A model generated the notes under the pieces. The model was not told the origin of the DNA. It ran no database searches and was given only the letters and a program-made list of their open reading frames with translations. Shown one piece after another: positions 5,069 through 11,788 of a DNA stretch of 14,222 bases (positions are counted from its first letter, which is position 1; every line of letters starts with the position of its first letter). The translations under genes were made by a program, and so were the position numbers. The DNA lies in NCBI GenBank assembly GCA_900768785.1, contig CAAGEG010000112.1:1-14222 (forward strand), written 5' to 3'. This DNA is from an uncultured Prevotella sp. Lineage in GTDB: Bacteria > Bacteroidota > Bacteroidia > Bacteroidales > Bacteroidaceae.

Positions 5069-7414
5069 ATGAATAAAATAGTAAGGAAAGAGCAATTTTC
5101 AGAGAAGGTTTTCCTTTTTGAGATAGAAGCTCCACTTATAGCTAAAAGTCGCAAAGCCGGTAATTTTGTTATTGTAAGAGTAGATTCCAAAGGCGAACGT
5201 ATGCCTCTAACCATAGCAGATACCGACATAGAGAAAGGCACCATTACGCTTGTTGTTCAAGAAGTGGGACTTTCGTCAGTCAAACTATGCCGATTGAATG
5301 TCGGAGACCATGTTGCTGATGTTGTAGGTCCACTGGGAAATCCTACACACATAGAGAATTTCGGTACCGTAATATGTGCCGGAGGTGGTGTAGGCGTTGC
5401 TCCTATGTTGCCAATAATAAAGGCTCTGAAAGCCGCAGGCAATAAAGTGCTCTCTGTTTTAGCGGGAAGAAATAAGGAATTGATTATTCTTGAAGACGAA
5501 GTTCGCAAGTATAGCGACCAAGTTTTAATCATGACCGATGACGGATCATATGGAGAGAAAGGCGTAGTGACTGTAGGAATAGAGAAATTCATCAAGCAAG
5601 AGCCTCACATTGATAAAGCTTTCGCTATCGGACCTCCGATAATGATGAAGTTCTCTTGCTTGTTGACACAAAAATACAACATTCCTACTGATGTTTCGCT
5701 CAATACTATCATGGTTGATGGTACAGGAATGTGTGGTGCATGTAGGCTTACCATTGGCGGAAAGACCAAGTTTGTGTGTATTGACGGCCCCGAATTTGAT
5801 GGGGCATTGGTTGATTGGGATGAGATGTTCAAACGAATGGGAACATTCAAAAGAGCAGAACAAGAAGAGATGGCACATTTTGACGAGCACCTAACAGCTA
5901 CAAATAAAGTGGCTGAAAGCGACGTTCAAATGAGTGAGAACCATGTTGCCAACAGCGAGAAGCCTCTTGATGAGTTGATAGACCGCAATTCAGAGTGGCG
6001 CAAACAACTCCGTGCCGGTATGAAGCCCAAAGATCGCACAGCCATAGAACGTGTTTTAATGCCCGAACTTGATGCCACCTACCGTGCAACATCAAGAACA
6101 GAAGAAGTTAACACCGGACTAACGGCAGAAATGGCAATGACAGAGGCTAAGAGATGCCTTGATTGTGCTAAGCCAACATGTATGGAAGGATGCCCGGTAA
6201 GCATAAATATCCCTTCGTTTATCAAATGTATAGAAGCCGGAGAGTTTGTTAATGCGGCAAAAGTACTTAAAGCCACATCTGCTCTTCCAGCTGTTTGCGG
6301 ACGTGTATGCCCGCAAGAGAAACAATGCGAAAGCAAGTGTATGCATCTAAAGATGAACAAGCCGGCTGTTGCAATAGGTTATTTGGAACGCTTTGCTGCA
6401 GACTATGAGCGCGAAAGTGGCAATATTTCTATTCCGGAAAAAGAACCTGCCAACGGCATAAAGATAGCAGTTGTAGGCTCAGGACCTTCAGGACTTAGTT
6501 TCGCAGGCGATATGGCAAAGAAGGGTTACGATGTTTATGTATTTGAAGCCCTACACGAAATTGGCGGAGTATTGAAATATGGTATCCCCGAATTTAGATT
6601 ACCGAACAAAATCGTTGATGTTGAGATTGATAACCTACGCAATATGGGTGTACACTTCCAAACAGACTGCATCGTAGGTAAGACAGTAACGATAGAACAA
6701 CTTGAAGAAAGCGGCTTTAAAGGCATATTTGTAGGCTCAGGAGCAGGTCTTCCAAACTTTATGGATATACCCGGCGAGAACCTTATAAACATAATGTCGT
6801 CTAACGAATATCTTACTCGCGTGAACTTAATGAATGCAGCAGACCCAACAACCGACACTCCTATCAATCTCGGAAAGAATGTTATGGTTGTCGGTGGTGG
6901 CAATACCGCTATGGATTCTTGCCGTACTGCCAAACGTTTAGGCGCAAATGTAAAGATTGTCTATCGTAGATCTGAGGCTGAAATGCCTGCACGACTTGAA
7001 GAAGTTAAGCACGCAAAAGAAGAAGGCATTGAGTTTATGTGTCTCCACAACCCTGTTGAATATATCTCAGACGAGACGGGAGCTGTGAAACAAGCCGTTC
7101 TTGAAGTTATGAAACTTGGAGAACCTGATTCTGATGGTAGAAGACGCCCCGAGCCAACAGGCGAAAAGAAGGTTATAGATGTTGACCAAGTGATTGTAGC
7201 TATAGGTGTTTCGCCCAACCCACTCGTTCCTCAGTCGGTTAAAGGCTTGCAATTAGGACGCAAAAACACTATTGTTGTAGATGAAGACATGAGAAGTTCA
7301 CGCAGCGATCTCTTTGCAGGAGGCGACATAGTACGTGGAGGAGCAACGGTAATTCTTGCTATGGGCGATGGCAGACGTGCTGCAGCCAACATGGATAAGC
7401 AGTTGAGAGGTTAG
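5069..7414 (+). CDS. Fused NfnA-NfnB-type NADH/NADPH-ferredoxin oxidoreductase (often annotated DHOD-B NAD subunit/glutamate synthase small subunit)
   Basis: The 781-residue protein joins two enzymes usually made as separate subunits. Residues 1 to about 260 are a ferredoxin-reductase/PyrK-like unit with FAD- and NAD-binding parts (ICAGGGVGVAPMLP, 102-115; AIGPPIMMK) and a [2Fe-2S] site: D217, C222, C225, C237 in VDGTGMCGACRL...FVCIDGPEF. A polar linker (about 261-300) follows. Residues about 300-781 match the GltD/NfnB large subunit: two [4Fe-4S] motifs (C363, C366, C371, C375; C410, C414, C420, C424), a FAD loop VVGSGPSGLSFAG (468-480), an NADPH loop VVGGGNTAMDS (607-617) with YRRSEAEMPAR, and the C-terminal FAD motif LFAGGDIVRGGATV (748-761). 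The likely role is electron transfer, possibly bifurcating, between NADH, NADPH and ferredoxin. No glutamate synthase large subunit or pyrD lies beside it, so the names drawn from those families may mislead. It is monocistronic with its own promoter and terminator. Confidence 0.9.
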   Translation: MNKIVRKEQFSEKVFLFEIEAPLIAKSRKAGNFVIVRVDSKGERMPLTIADTDIEKGTITLVVQEVGLSSVKLCRLNVGDHVADVVGPLGNPTHIENFGTVICAGGGVGVAPMLPIIKALKAAGNKVLSVLAGRNKELIILEDEVRKYSDQVLIMTDDGSYGEKGVVTVGIEKFIKQEPHIDKAFAIGPPIMMKFSCLLTQKYNIPTDVSLNTIMVDGTGMCGACRLTIGGKTKFVCIDGPEFDGALVDWDEMFKRMGTFKRAEQEEMAHFDEHLTATNKVAESDVQMSENHVANSEKPLDELIDRNSEWRKQLRAGMKPKDRTAIERVLMPELDATYRATSRTEEVNTGLTAEMAMTEAKRCLDCAKPTCMEGCPVSINIPSFIKCIEAGEFVNAAKVLKATSALPAVCGRVCPQEKQCESKCMHLKMNKPAVAIGYLERFAADYERESGNISIPEKEPANGIKIAVVGSGPSGLSFAGDMAKKGYDVYVFEALHEIGGVLKYGIPEFRLPNKIVDVEIDNLRNMGVHFQTDCIVGKTVTIEQLEESGFKGIFVGSGAGLPNFMDIPGENLINIMSSNEYLTRVNLMNAADPTTDTPINLGKNVMVVGGGNTAMDSCRTAKRLGANVKIVYRRSEAEMPARLEEVKHAKEEGIEFMCLHNPVEYISDETGAVKQAVLEVMKLGEPDSDGRRRPEPTGEKKVIDVDQVIVAIGVSPNPLVPQSVKGLQLGRKNTIVVDEDMRSSRSDLFAGGDIVRGGATVILAMGDGRRAAANMDKQLRG

Positions 7415-7543
7415 CCTCTCTCTGCTATCAACAAGAGATTATTGCAATTTCTCAACAAGAATAAAGCGATTTATAAGCAAAAGCTAAGTAGCTTCGCCAT
7501 TACAAGAAGTAAATTCTCTACAAAAAGAAGATTACATAATAAC

Positions 7544-7587
7544 AATAAGAAAGCGCATGGTTTTTATTGCCCATGCGCTTTCTTATT
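7544..7587 (+). terminator. Strong hairpin terminator between convergent genes
   Basis: A perfect 17-base inverted repeat (7544-7560 and 7571-7587; core GAAAGCGCATGG/CCATGCGCTTTC) has a 10-base loop. It lies 130 bases after the oxidoreductase stop and about 105 bases beyond the end of the leftward lipoprotein gene. With AATAAG on the left and CTTATT on the right it could serve both directions. The stretch 7415-7543 shows no gene I can support. Confidence 0.8.
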
Positions 7588-7594
7588 TCTAAAC

Positions 7595-7694
7595 AACGTA
7601 GTTACGATCTATAAACATAGTGTTTAGCATGCGTAAGTATAGTGTTTAGCACACGTAACTATGGTGTTTAGCATGCGTAAGTATGGTGTTTACT
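7595..7694. repeat. 22-bp tandem repeat array I
   Basis: Three full copies of a 22-base unit run head to tail at 7617-7638, 7639-7660 and 7661-7682. Copies 1 and 3 differ at one base; copy 2 differs at a few (ACACGTAACT replaces ATGCGTAAGT). A truncated copy (ATGGTGTTTACT, 7683-7694) runs into the stop codon of the leftward lipoprotein gene. A degenerate in-phase copy precedes at 7595-7616. Each unit begins ATRGTGTTTAGC and ends CGTAAGT or CGTAACT. It has TTA at unit positions 8-10 and TAA at 18-20, giving a rough dyad. A diverged relative of the same unit length lies at 14010-14097. There is no coding pattern; function is unknown. Confidence 0.85.
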
Positions 7695-8289
7695 ATTTGT
7701 CTTTCTTTGGAGCAGGCTTGTAAGCTTTGTTAAGACCAGAAATAACTTCATTAGTTATGTCATAAGCCTTGTCGGCAAACAAGATGTTATCACCTGCTTT
7801 GCTAAGAATGATTGAATATTTCTTGTCCTTGTTATATGCTGCAAGATAGTGCTGGATACTATCTCTAAGGGCTTTATTGAACTTGTCTGTCTCTGTTTGG
7901 AACTCTGTTCCAAGTCTTTGTTGTAATGCACGCAAGTCGGCATCTTGCTTTTGCAAACCAGCTTGCACGGCTTCTGCCTGCTGTTGTGTGTACTTGTTGT
8001 TCTGTATATCCTGTTGGAACTTAGCGGCAGCAGCTTGAAGAGAACGTCCTTTTGCGTTTATTGTATTCTGGATATTCTGGCTCTTCTTCTCCAAAATTAT
8101 TGAATAGTCTTTACAGAACTGATACTGAGACATTATAGAGTCCACCTCTACAAATGCTATTTTCAATTCAGAGTTTGCCGACTTTGCAGCCGGAGCCTTC
8201 TCATCTACAGGTTGAGCCTGCTTGTTACAGGCTGTCAAAGCTACAGCAATAAGAGCTACAGCCGCAAAAGTGCTTGTGAGTTTTTTCAT
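7693..8289 (-). CDS. OmpH/Skp-family periplasmic chaperone-like lipoprotein
   Basis: The 198-residue product starts MKKLTSTFAAVALIAVALTAC. The lipobox ALTAC puts the lipid on Cys21, so it should be membrane-anchored in the envelope. Residues about 42-185 resemble the OmpH/Skp fold: IAFVEVDSIMSQYQF, then a long Gln/Ala/Lys-rich coiled coil (about 65-140), then YSIILSKAGDNILFADKAYDIT, the usual closing beta segment. Skp-type proteins hold unfolded outer-membrane proteins in the periplasm. A lipid-anchored form is common in Bacteroidetes, where several OmpH paralogs occur. The tail is Lys-rich (YKPAPKKDK). It is the second gene of a minus-strand pair, 40 bases after the small membrane protein gene. 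Its TAG stop overlaps the last partial copy of a 22-base repeat array. Confidence 0.85.
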   Translation of the reverse strand: MKKLTSTFAAVALIAVALTACNKQAQPVDEKAPAAKSANSELKIAFVEVDSIMSQYQFCKDYSIILEKKSQNIQNTINAKGRSLQAAAAKFQQDIQNNKYTQQQAEAVQAGLQKQDADLRALQQRLGTEFQTETDKFNKALRDSIQHYLAAYNKDKKYSIILSKAGDNILFADKAYDITNEVISGLNKAYKPAPKKDK

Positions 8290-8329
8290 TTTTGTCTTTA
8301 TTATAGTTATTATATTAAGTTTATGCTTG

Positions 8330-8515
8330 CTACTTGTCCTTTCGGGCTTCGCTATCCTGCTCCATCACACAATGAATGCGACGCTTTCTAAGAGCCGGAT
8401 TGTCTTTTACATGCTGTGAAGAAAACCTTCCGTTTTTCCTGAATATCAGCTTTACGGCAAGTAATGCTATTGATATAGCAATAATTAACACGCCAAGAAG
8501 GAAAGTTTCTATCAT
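8330..8515 (-). CDS. Small single-span membrane protein, conserved Bacteroidales type
   Basis: The 61-residue product has one N-terminal membrane helix (MIETFLLGVLIIAISIALLA, ending about residue 24), then a Lys/Arg-rich cytoplasmic-looking tail with RRIHCVMEQDSEARKDK at the end. I recall short Bacteroidales proteins with this plan and an I-H-C-V...D..ARK end, but know no function for them. The conserved-looking Cys49 is worth noting. It lies 40 bases upstream of the OmpH-like lipoprotein gene and shares its direction, with a consensus promoter at 8610-8640, so the two are probably one operon. It lies antisense to nothing, and overlapping frames here look spurious. Confidence 0.7.
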   Translation of the reverse strand: MIETFLLGVLIIAISIALLAVKLIFRKNGRFSSQHVKDNPALRKRRIHCVMEQDSEARKDK

Positions 8516-8572
8516 TTTTTTTATATTTGCATGTAGATAAATAATATGTGCAAACGCAAAGAAAACTTGTCT

Positions 8573-8580
8573 TATCTTTG
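8573..8580 (+). promoter_or_regulatory. Probable -7 box of the pepD promoter
   Basis: TATCTTTG fits TAnnTTTG and lies 86 bases before the pepD ATG. No good TTTG is present 19-21 bases upstream (only TGTG at 22). The box forms one arm of a perfect inverted repeat, TATCTTTGCA (8573-8582) and TGCAAAGATA (8608-8617), the other arm being the minus-strand promoter. Confidence 0.45.
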
Positions 8581-8609
8581 CAAATTGTCACCTATATTAT
8601 AAGATAATG

Positions 8610-8640
8610 CAAAGATAGTGCAAACCAATTAAAACGCAAA
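8610..8640 (-). promoter_or_regulatory. Promoter of the small membrane protein / OmpH-like operon
   Basis: On the minus strand TTTG (8640-8637), 19 bases, then TATCTTTG (8617-8610): a full consensus match. The start would be near 8603, inside the region transcribed from the opposing pepD promoter, so the two transcripts overlap at their 5' ends. A tandem 11-base repeat (AAGATAATGCA 8601-8611, AAGATAGTGCA 8612-8622) covers the -7 box and may be a regulator site. Confidence 0.7.
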
Positions 8641-8665
8641 ATAATTAGATTATTAAATATTTTAT

Positions 8666-10129
8666 ATGATTATGAAAACAAACGAATTGGAACCACGTTG
8701 CGTATTTGAGCAATTTCATGCAATTAATAAAATACCGCGCCCGTCAAAACATGAGGAAAAGATGATTGAATTTCTAAAATCATTTGGAAAAGAGCACAAT
8801 CTTGAGACTGTTGTTGACAATACAGGGAACGTCATAATAAGGAAGCCAGCCTCTGCAGGTTATGAAAATAAAAAGACTCTCATACTGCAAAGCCATATGG
8901 ATATGGTGTGCGAAAAGTTGGTAGATGTGGACATCGACTTCACCAAAGACCCTATTGAGACCTACGTTGATGGTGAATGGTTAAAAGCCAAAGGCACAAC
9001 TTTGGGTGCCGACGACGGCATTGGATGTGCAATGGAGCTTGCCGTGCTTGCTGATAACAGCTTGGAACATGGTCCAATAGAGTGTGTTTTCACACGTGAT
9101 GAAGAAACAGGGCTCACCGGAGCAATGGGTATGGAACAAGGATTTATGACCGGAGATTTGCTCGTAAACCTTGATAGCGAAGACGAAGGACAGTTTTTCA
9201 TCAGCTGTGCAGGAGGAATCAACACCACAGCTCTATTTAATATAAACAGAGAAGAGGCTCCCGCTGACTCTTTCTTCATGACATTGTCTCTTCAAGGACT
9301 TCACGGAGGGCATAGCGGTGACGACATTAACAAAAAATTCGCCAACGGAATAAAGCTGTTAAGCCGATTTATGTATCTCATACAAGAGAAATACGATGTG
9401 CGTATAGCTTCGTTCAACTCCGGACGCATGCACAACGCCATACCAAGAGATGGTAAAGTGACCTTCGCTGTACCTAATGCCGTGAAAGAAGACATTAGCG
9501 TTAGGCTCAATATCTTTGCAAAAGATGTTGAAGACGAGTTTCATGTAACCGAAAAAAACATAGCTTTCAAATTGGAAAGCACAGAACGCACACCGGTAAT
9601 TACCAAAGAACAAAGTCGCAAACTTATACTTGCGCTTCAAGCCGTAGATAATGGCACTTACTCAATGTGTCAAGATGAGGCTCTTGCATGGATGGTTGAA
9701 ACGTCAAGCAACGTGGCAAGCGTAACAACTACTGAAGATAAGATTGAAATAGTAGCTTCACAGCGCTCCAACGTAATGAGCAACCTCACGAATATGGGCA
9801 ACACAATCAAGGCATTATTTCAACTTGCAGGTGCTGAAGTAACACAAAGCGACGGCTATCCCGCATGGAAGATGAATCCGAACAGCAAACTTACCGACAT
9901 CGTTGTCAATACTTACAAGAAGCTGTTTGGCAAAGAACCGAAAGTAATAGGCATACACGCCGGTCTTGAGTGCGGATTATTCTCTGAAAAATATCCTAAT
10001 CTTGACATGGTTTCTATGGGGCCAACCATGAGAGGAGTACACTCTCCCGACGAAAGACTGCTCATCCCGACTGTTGGAATGGTATGGAATCATCTTCTTG
10101 AAATAATGAGAAACGTTCCCGAAAAATAA
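8666..10129 (+). CDS. pepD: Aminoacyl-histidine dipeptidase (M20C, PepD)
   Basis: A 487-residue zinc peptidase that splits Xaa-His and other dipeptides in the cytoplasm. Metal and catalytic residues are visible: H77 and D79 in QSHMDMVCEK, D116 in TLGADDGIGCAM (bridging), E146-E147 in RDEETGLTGA (catalytic base and ligand), D170 in LVNLDSEDEG and H459 in MRGVHSPDERL. GLHGGHSGDDI (211-221) belongs to the dimerization/lid region of M20 enzymes. HAGLECGLF (431-439) is a PepD hallmark. Length is normal for the family. Two ATGs stand in frame at 8666 and 8672; the second (MKTNELEPR) matches the usual start equally well, and sequence alone does not decide. It appears to be a single gene, transcribed from a promoter region shared head-on with the OmpH-like operon. 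Confidence 0.96.
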   Translation: MIMKTNELEPRCVFEQFHAINKIPRPSKHEEKMIEFLKSFGKEHNLETVVDNTGNVIIRKPASAGYENKKTLILQSHMDMVCEKLVDVDIDFTKDPIETYVDGEWLKAKGTTLGADDGIGCAMELAVLADNSLEHGPIECVFTRDEETGLTGAMGMEQGFMTGDLLVNLDSEDEGQFFISCAGGINTTALFNINREEAPADSFFMTLSLQGLHGGHSGDDINKKFANGIKLLSRFMYLIQEKYDVRIASFNSGRMHNAIPRDGKVTFAVPNAVKEDISVRLNIFAKDVEDEFHVTEKNIAFKLESTERTPVITKEQSRKLILALQAVDNGTYSMCQDEALAWMVETSSNVASVTTTEDKIEIVASQRSNVMSNLTNMGNTIKALFQLAGAEVTQSDGYPAWKMNPNSKLTDIVVNTYKKLFGKEPKVIGIHAGLECGLFSEKYPNLDMVSMGPTMRGVHSPDERLLIPTVGMVWNHLLEIMRNVPEK

Positions 10130-10227
10130 TATTTGTCACAACCGTGTAGCTGCACACAATAAACAAAATTCATAAGACACCACAACTTGCAACTATACAT
10201 ATATAAATATATAAACGACTTAACCGA

Positions 10228-10264
10228 CGGATGTGCCAAACATATTCTGTTTTTGACACATCCG
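10228..10264 (+). other. Hairpin in the pepD / lipoprotein gene gap
   Basis: CGGATGTG (10228-10235) and CACATCCG (10257-10264) form an 8-base perfect inverted repeat, extended by CA/TG after one mismatch. It lies 99 bases after pepD and 15 bases before the next ATG. No T-run follows, so a classic terminator is doubtful. It may be an RNA structure in the leader of the lipoprotein gene. No convincing promoter for that gene is visible in 10130-10279. Confidence 0.5.
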
Positions 10265-10279
10265 CCAAATTGAAACAAT

Positions 10280-10648
10280 ATGAACTACAAATCACTATTT
10301 AAGGCAATGACTCTTGCTCTAATGCTAACAGCATGTGGAAACCAGCACAAAACGGAGACTGTAGTCAACGACTTTCTTGCAGAGAACATGAAGCAAACAG
10401 ACTATAAGATAGAGTTTTCAAACATTGATTCCACTGCATTAGTAAGCGACAGCGCCATAATACGTATGCGCAAAGCATCACTTGTCAACAATATCTACAA
10501 ACAACCGTTGAAATATATAGATGCTAAACGCAACGACAAATATATCTTCACGCAGGCCAGAATATATATTGGCAACGACACAATATCACAAACCTTCTAT
10601 TTAGACATGCAGATGACAGGTGTTGTAGCATTCAAAAAGAACGGATAA
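10280..10648 (+). CDS. Small lipoprotein of unknown function
   Basis: The 122-residue product begins MNYKSLFKAMTLALMLTACG. The lipobox LTAC gives Cys19 as lipid site. The mature part of about 104 residues (DFLAENMKQTDYKIEFSN, then DSTALVSDSAI, then KYIFTQARIYIGNDTISQTF and YLDMQMTGVVAFKKNG) looks like a compact alpha/beta domain ending in beta strands. I recall similar small Bacteroidales envelope proteins but no assigned role. There is no acidic run after Cys19, so nothing suggests surface export. It lies 150 bases after pepD on the same strand and could be read from the pepD promoter. The gap after it is rich in inverted repeats. Confidence 0.8.
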   Translation: MNYKSLFKAMTLALMLTACGNQHKTETVVNDFLAENMKQTDYKIEFSNIDSTALVSDSAIIRMRKASLVNNIYKQPLKYIDAKRNDKYIFTQARIYIGNDTISQTFYLDMQMTGVVAFKKNG

Positions 10649-10671
10649 AAAGCCAAACGATAGTGAATACT

Positions 10672-10807
10672 AACAATTTTGTTTGTAGAGAAACGACAAA
10701 TTGTTGGTTTAGAAAAAAATGTTTTGGGAGAACAAACAAACATTTTATTAAAACGAGCAACACAAAAAGAAAACCCCTGTTGCTCGTAATCACTACGAAA
10801 ACAGGGG
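10672..10807 (+). other. Structured intergenic region with several inverted repeats
   Basis: The 323-base gap 10649-10971 has no gene I can support, but holds four inverted repeats. AACAATTT (10672-10679) pairs with AAATTGTT (10698-10705) and may end the lipoprotein transcript. AAAATGTTT (10716-10724) pairs with AAACATTTT (10738-10746). ACGAGCAACA (10753-10762) pairs with TGTTGCTCGT (10778-10787). CCCCTGTT (10774-10781) pairs with AACAGGGG (10800-10807), with inner CGTA/TACG (10785-10788, 10794-10797). The last two share bases 10778-10787 and exclude each other. The rest (10810-10971) is AT-rich with only a weak -7-like TCGTTTTG at 10913-10920 before yaaA. Confidence 0.55.
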
Positions 10808-10971
10808 ATTAACCTTAAAAATTCCTATTGAATAACAATACATTAATAGAATATTTATAATATAACGATAACGATTAGATTTCTACTATATAGAAAAATG
10901 GAATTTAAAAAATCGTTTTGCAAATATACAAATATTTTTATTAAACACCTAATAATCAATAAAAAATCATC

Positions 10972-11730
10972 ATGCAAATATTATTGGCTGATGCCAAAAT
11001 AATGAATAACGCCACGCAGATAAGCCCTATAACAACACCGGCTTTTCAAGAAAAAGCCAACAATATGGCATTGGAAATGGCAGGAATGGACAATATGAAG
11101 TTGGCAAAAATGCTTAATTGCAGCCTATCAACAGCAAACGAAGCATGGAAAAGATATCAAAACTTCTTTAACGTCAGTAAGATGCCGGCAATAATGGCTT
11201 ACAACGGACAGGCATACAAGCATTTGAGAGCAAAGGAATTTAATGCTTCTGAACTTGAATTTGCACAAAAACACATTTGGATAACATCTTTCCTTTACGG
11301 ATTGCTGAGACCTATGGATGCTATTGCGCCGTATCGCATAGAGCACAATGTGAAACTGCAGTCGGCAAACAGCATGACACTAAACACCTTTTGGCGCGAT
11401 AAACTTACAGACATGCTTATTAAAAGCGCAAAAAAAGATGATAACAACTACATCATCCACTTATCAACGGCTGAATATGAACAGTTATTTGATTTCAAAC
11501 GTGTTAATAAGGCTGTTCGCATCATACATCCATTATTTTACGTAAGAAAAAATGGGGACCTCAAAATACAAGCCGTGTGGGCTAAAACATGTAGAGGAGC
11601 CATGACAAGATTTATAATTGCCAACCATATAAATACGCCCGAAAGACTAAAAGACTTCTCTTATGAGGGTTTCGTTTACGAACCTGAACTCGGAGAAGAG
11701 GCTTTTCCACATTTTGTGAAAGATGTTTAA
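10972..11730 (+). CDS. yaaA: Peroxide stress protein YaaA (UPF0246/DUF328)
   Basis: The 252-residue product matches the YaaA family in length and motifs. Visible are an N-terminal strand (MQILLADAKIM), AMAYNGQAYKHL-like AYNGQAYKHL (76-85), SFLYGLLRPMDAIAPYRIE (106-124, the strongest signature), LSTAEYEQLF (164-173) and AKTCRGAMTRFIIANHI (204-220), ending in FVYEPEL. In E. coli YaaA lowers free intracellular iron and limits DNA damage during peroxide stress; its fold is reported to bind DNA. The N-terminus has LADAK where many relatives have LSPAK. It precedes tex by 58 bases with no terminator or promoter visible between, so co-transcription is likely. Confidence 0.94.
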   Translation: MQILLADAKIMNNATQISPITTPAFQEKANNMALEMAGMDNMKLAKMLNCSLSTANEAWKRYQNFFNVSKMPAIMAYNGQAYKHLRAKEFNASELEFAQKHIWITSFLYGLLRPMDAIAPYRIEHNVKLQSANSMTLNTFWRDKLTDMLIKSAKKDDNNYIIHLSTAEYEQLFDFKRVNKAVRIIHPLFYVRKNGDLKIQAVWAKTCRGAMTRFIIANHINTPERLKDFSYEGFVYEPELGEEAFPHFVKDV

Positions 11731-11788
11731 CTATCATAAATATATTTCCGACAAGACATAACTATCCACATTTTTACAACAAACAACT

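Noticed and set aside
7442..7627. 61-codon plus-strand frame after the oxidoreductase gene
   Set aside because: It spans the hairpin terminator and the start of the repeat array, and its translation is low-complexity with no recognisable motif.
7595..7694. CRISPR array
   Set aside because: The 22-base units are directly adjacent with no spacers and no cas genes are nearby.
10237..10269. Minus-strand promoter match (TTTG-N21-TATGTTTG) reading antisense into pepD
   Set aside because: It lies within the 10228-10264 inverted repeat, the spacing is at the long end, and no leftward gene follows; AT-rich chance is likely.
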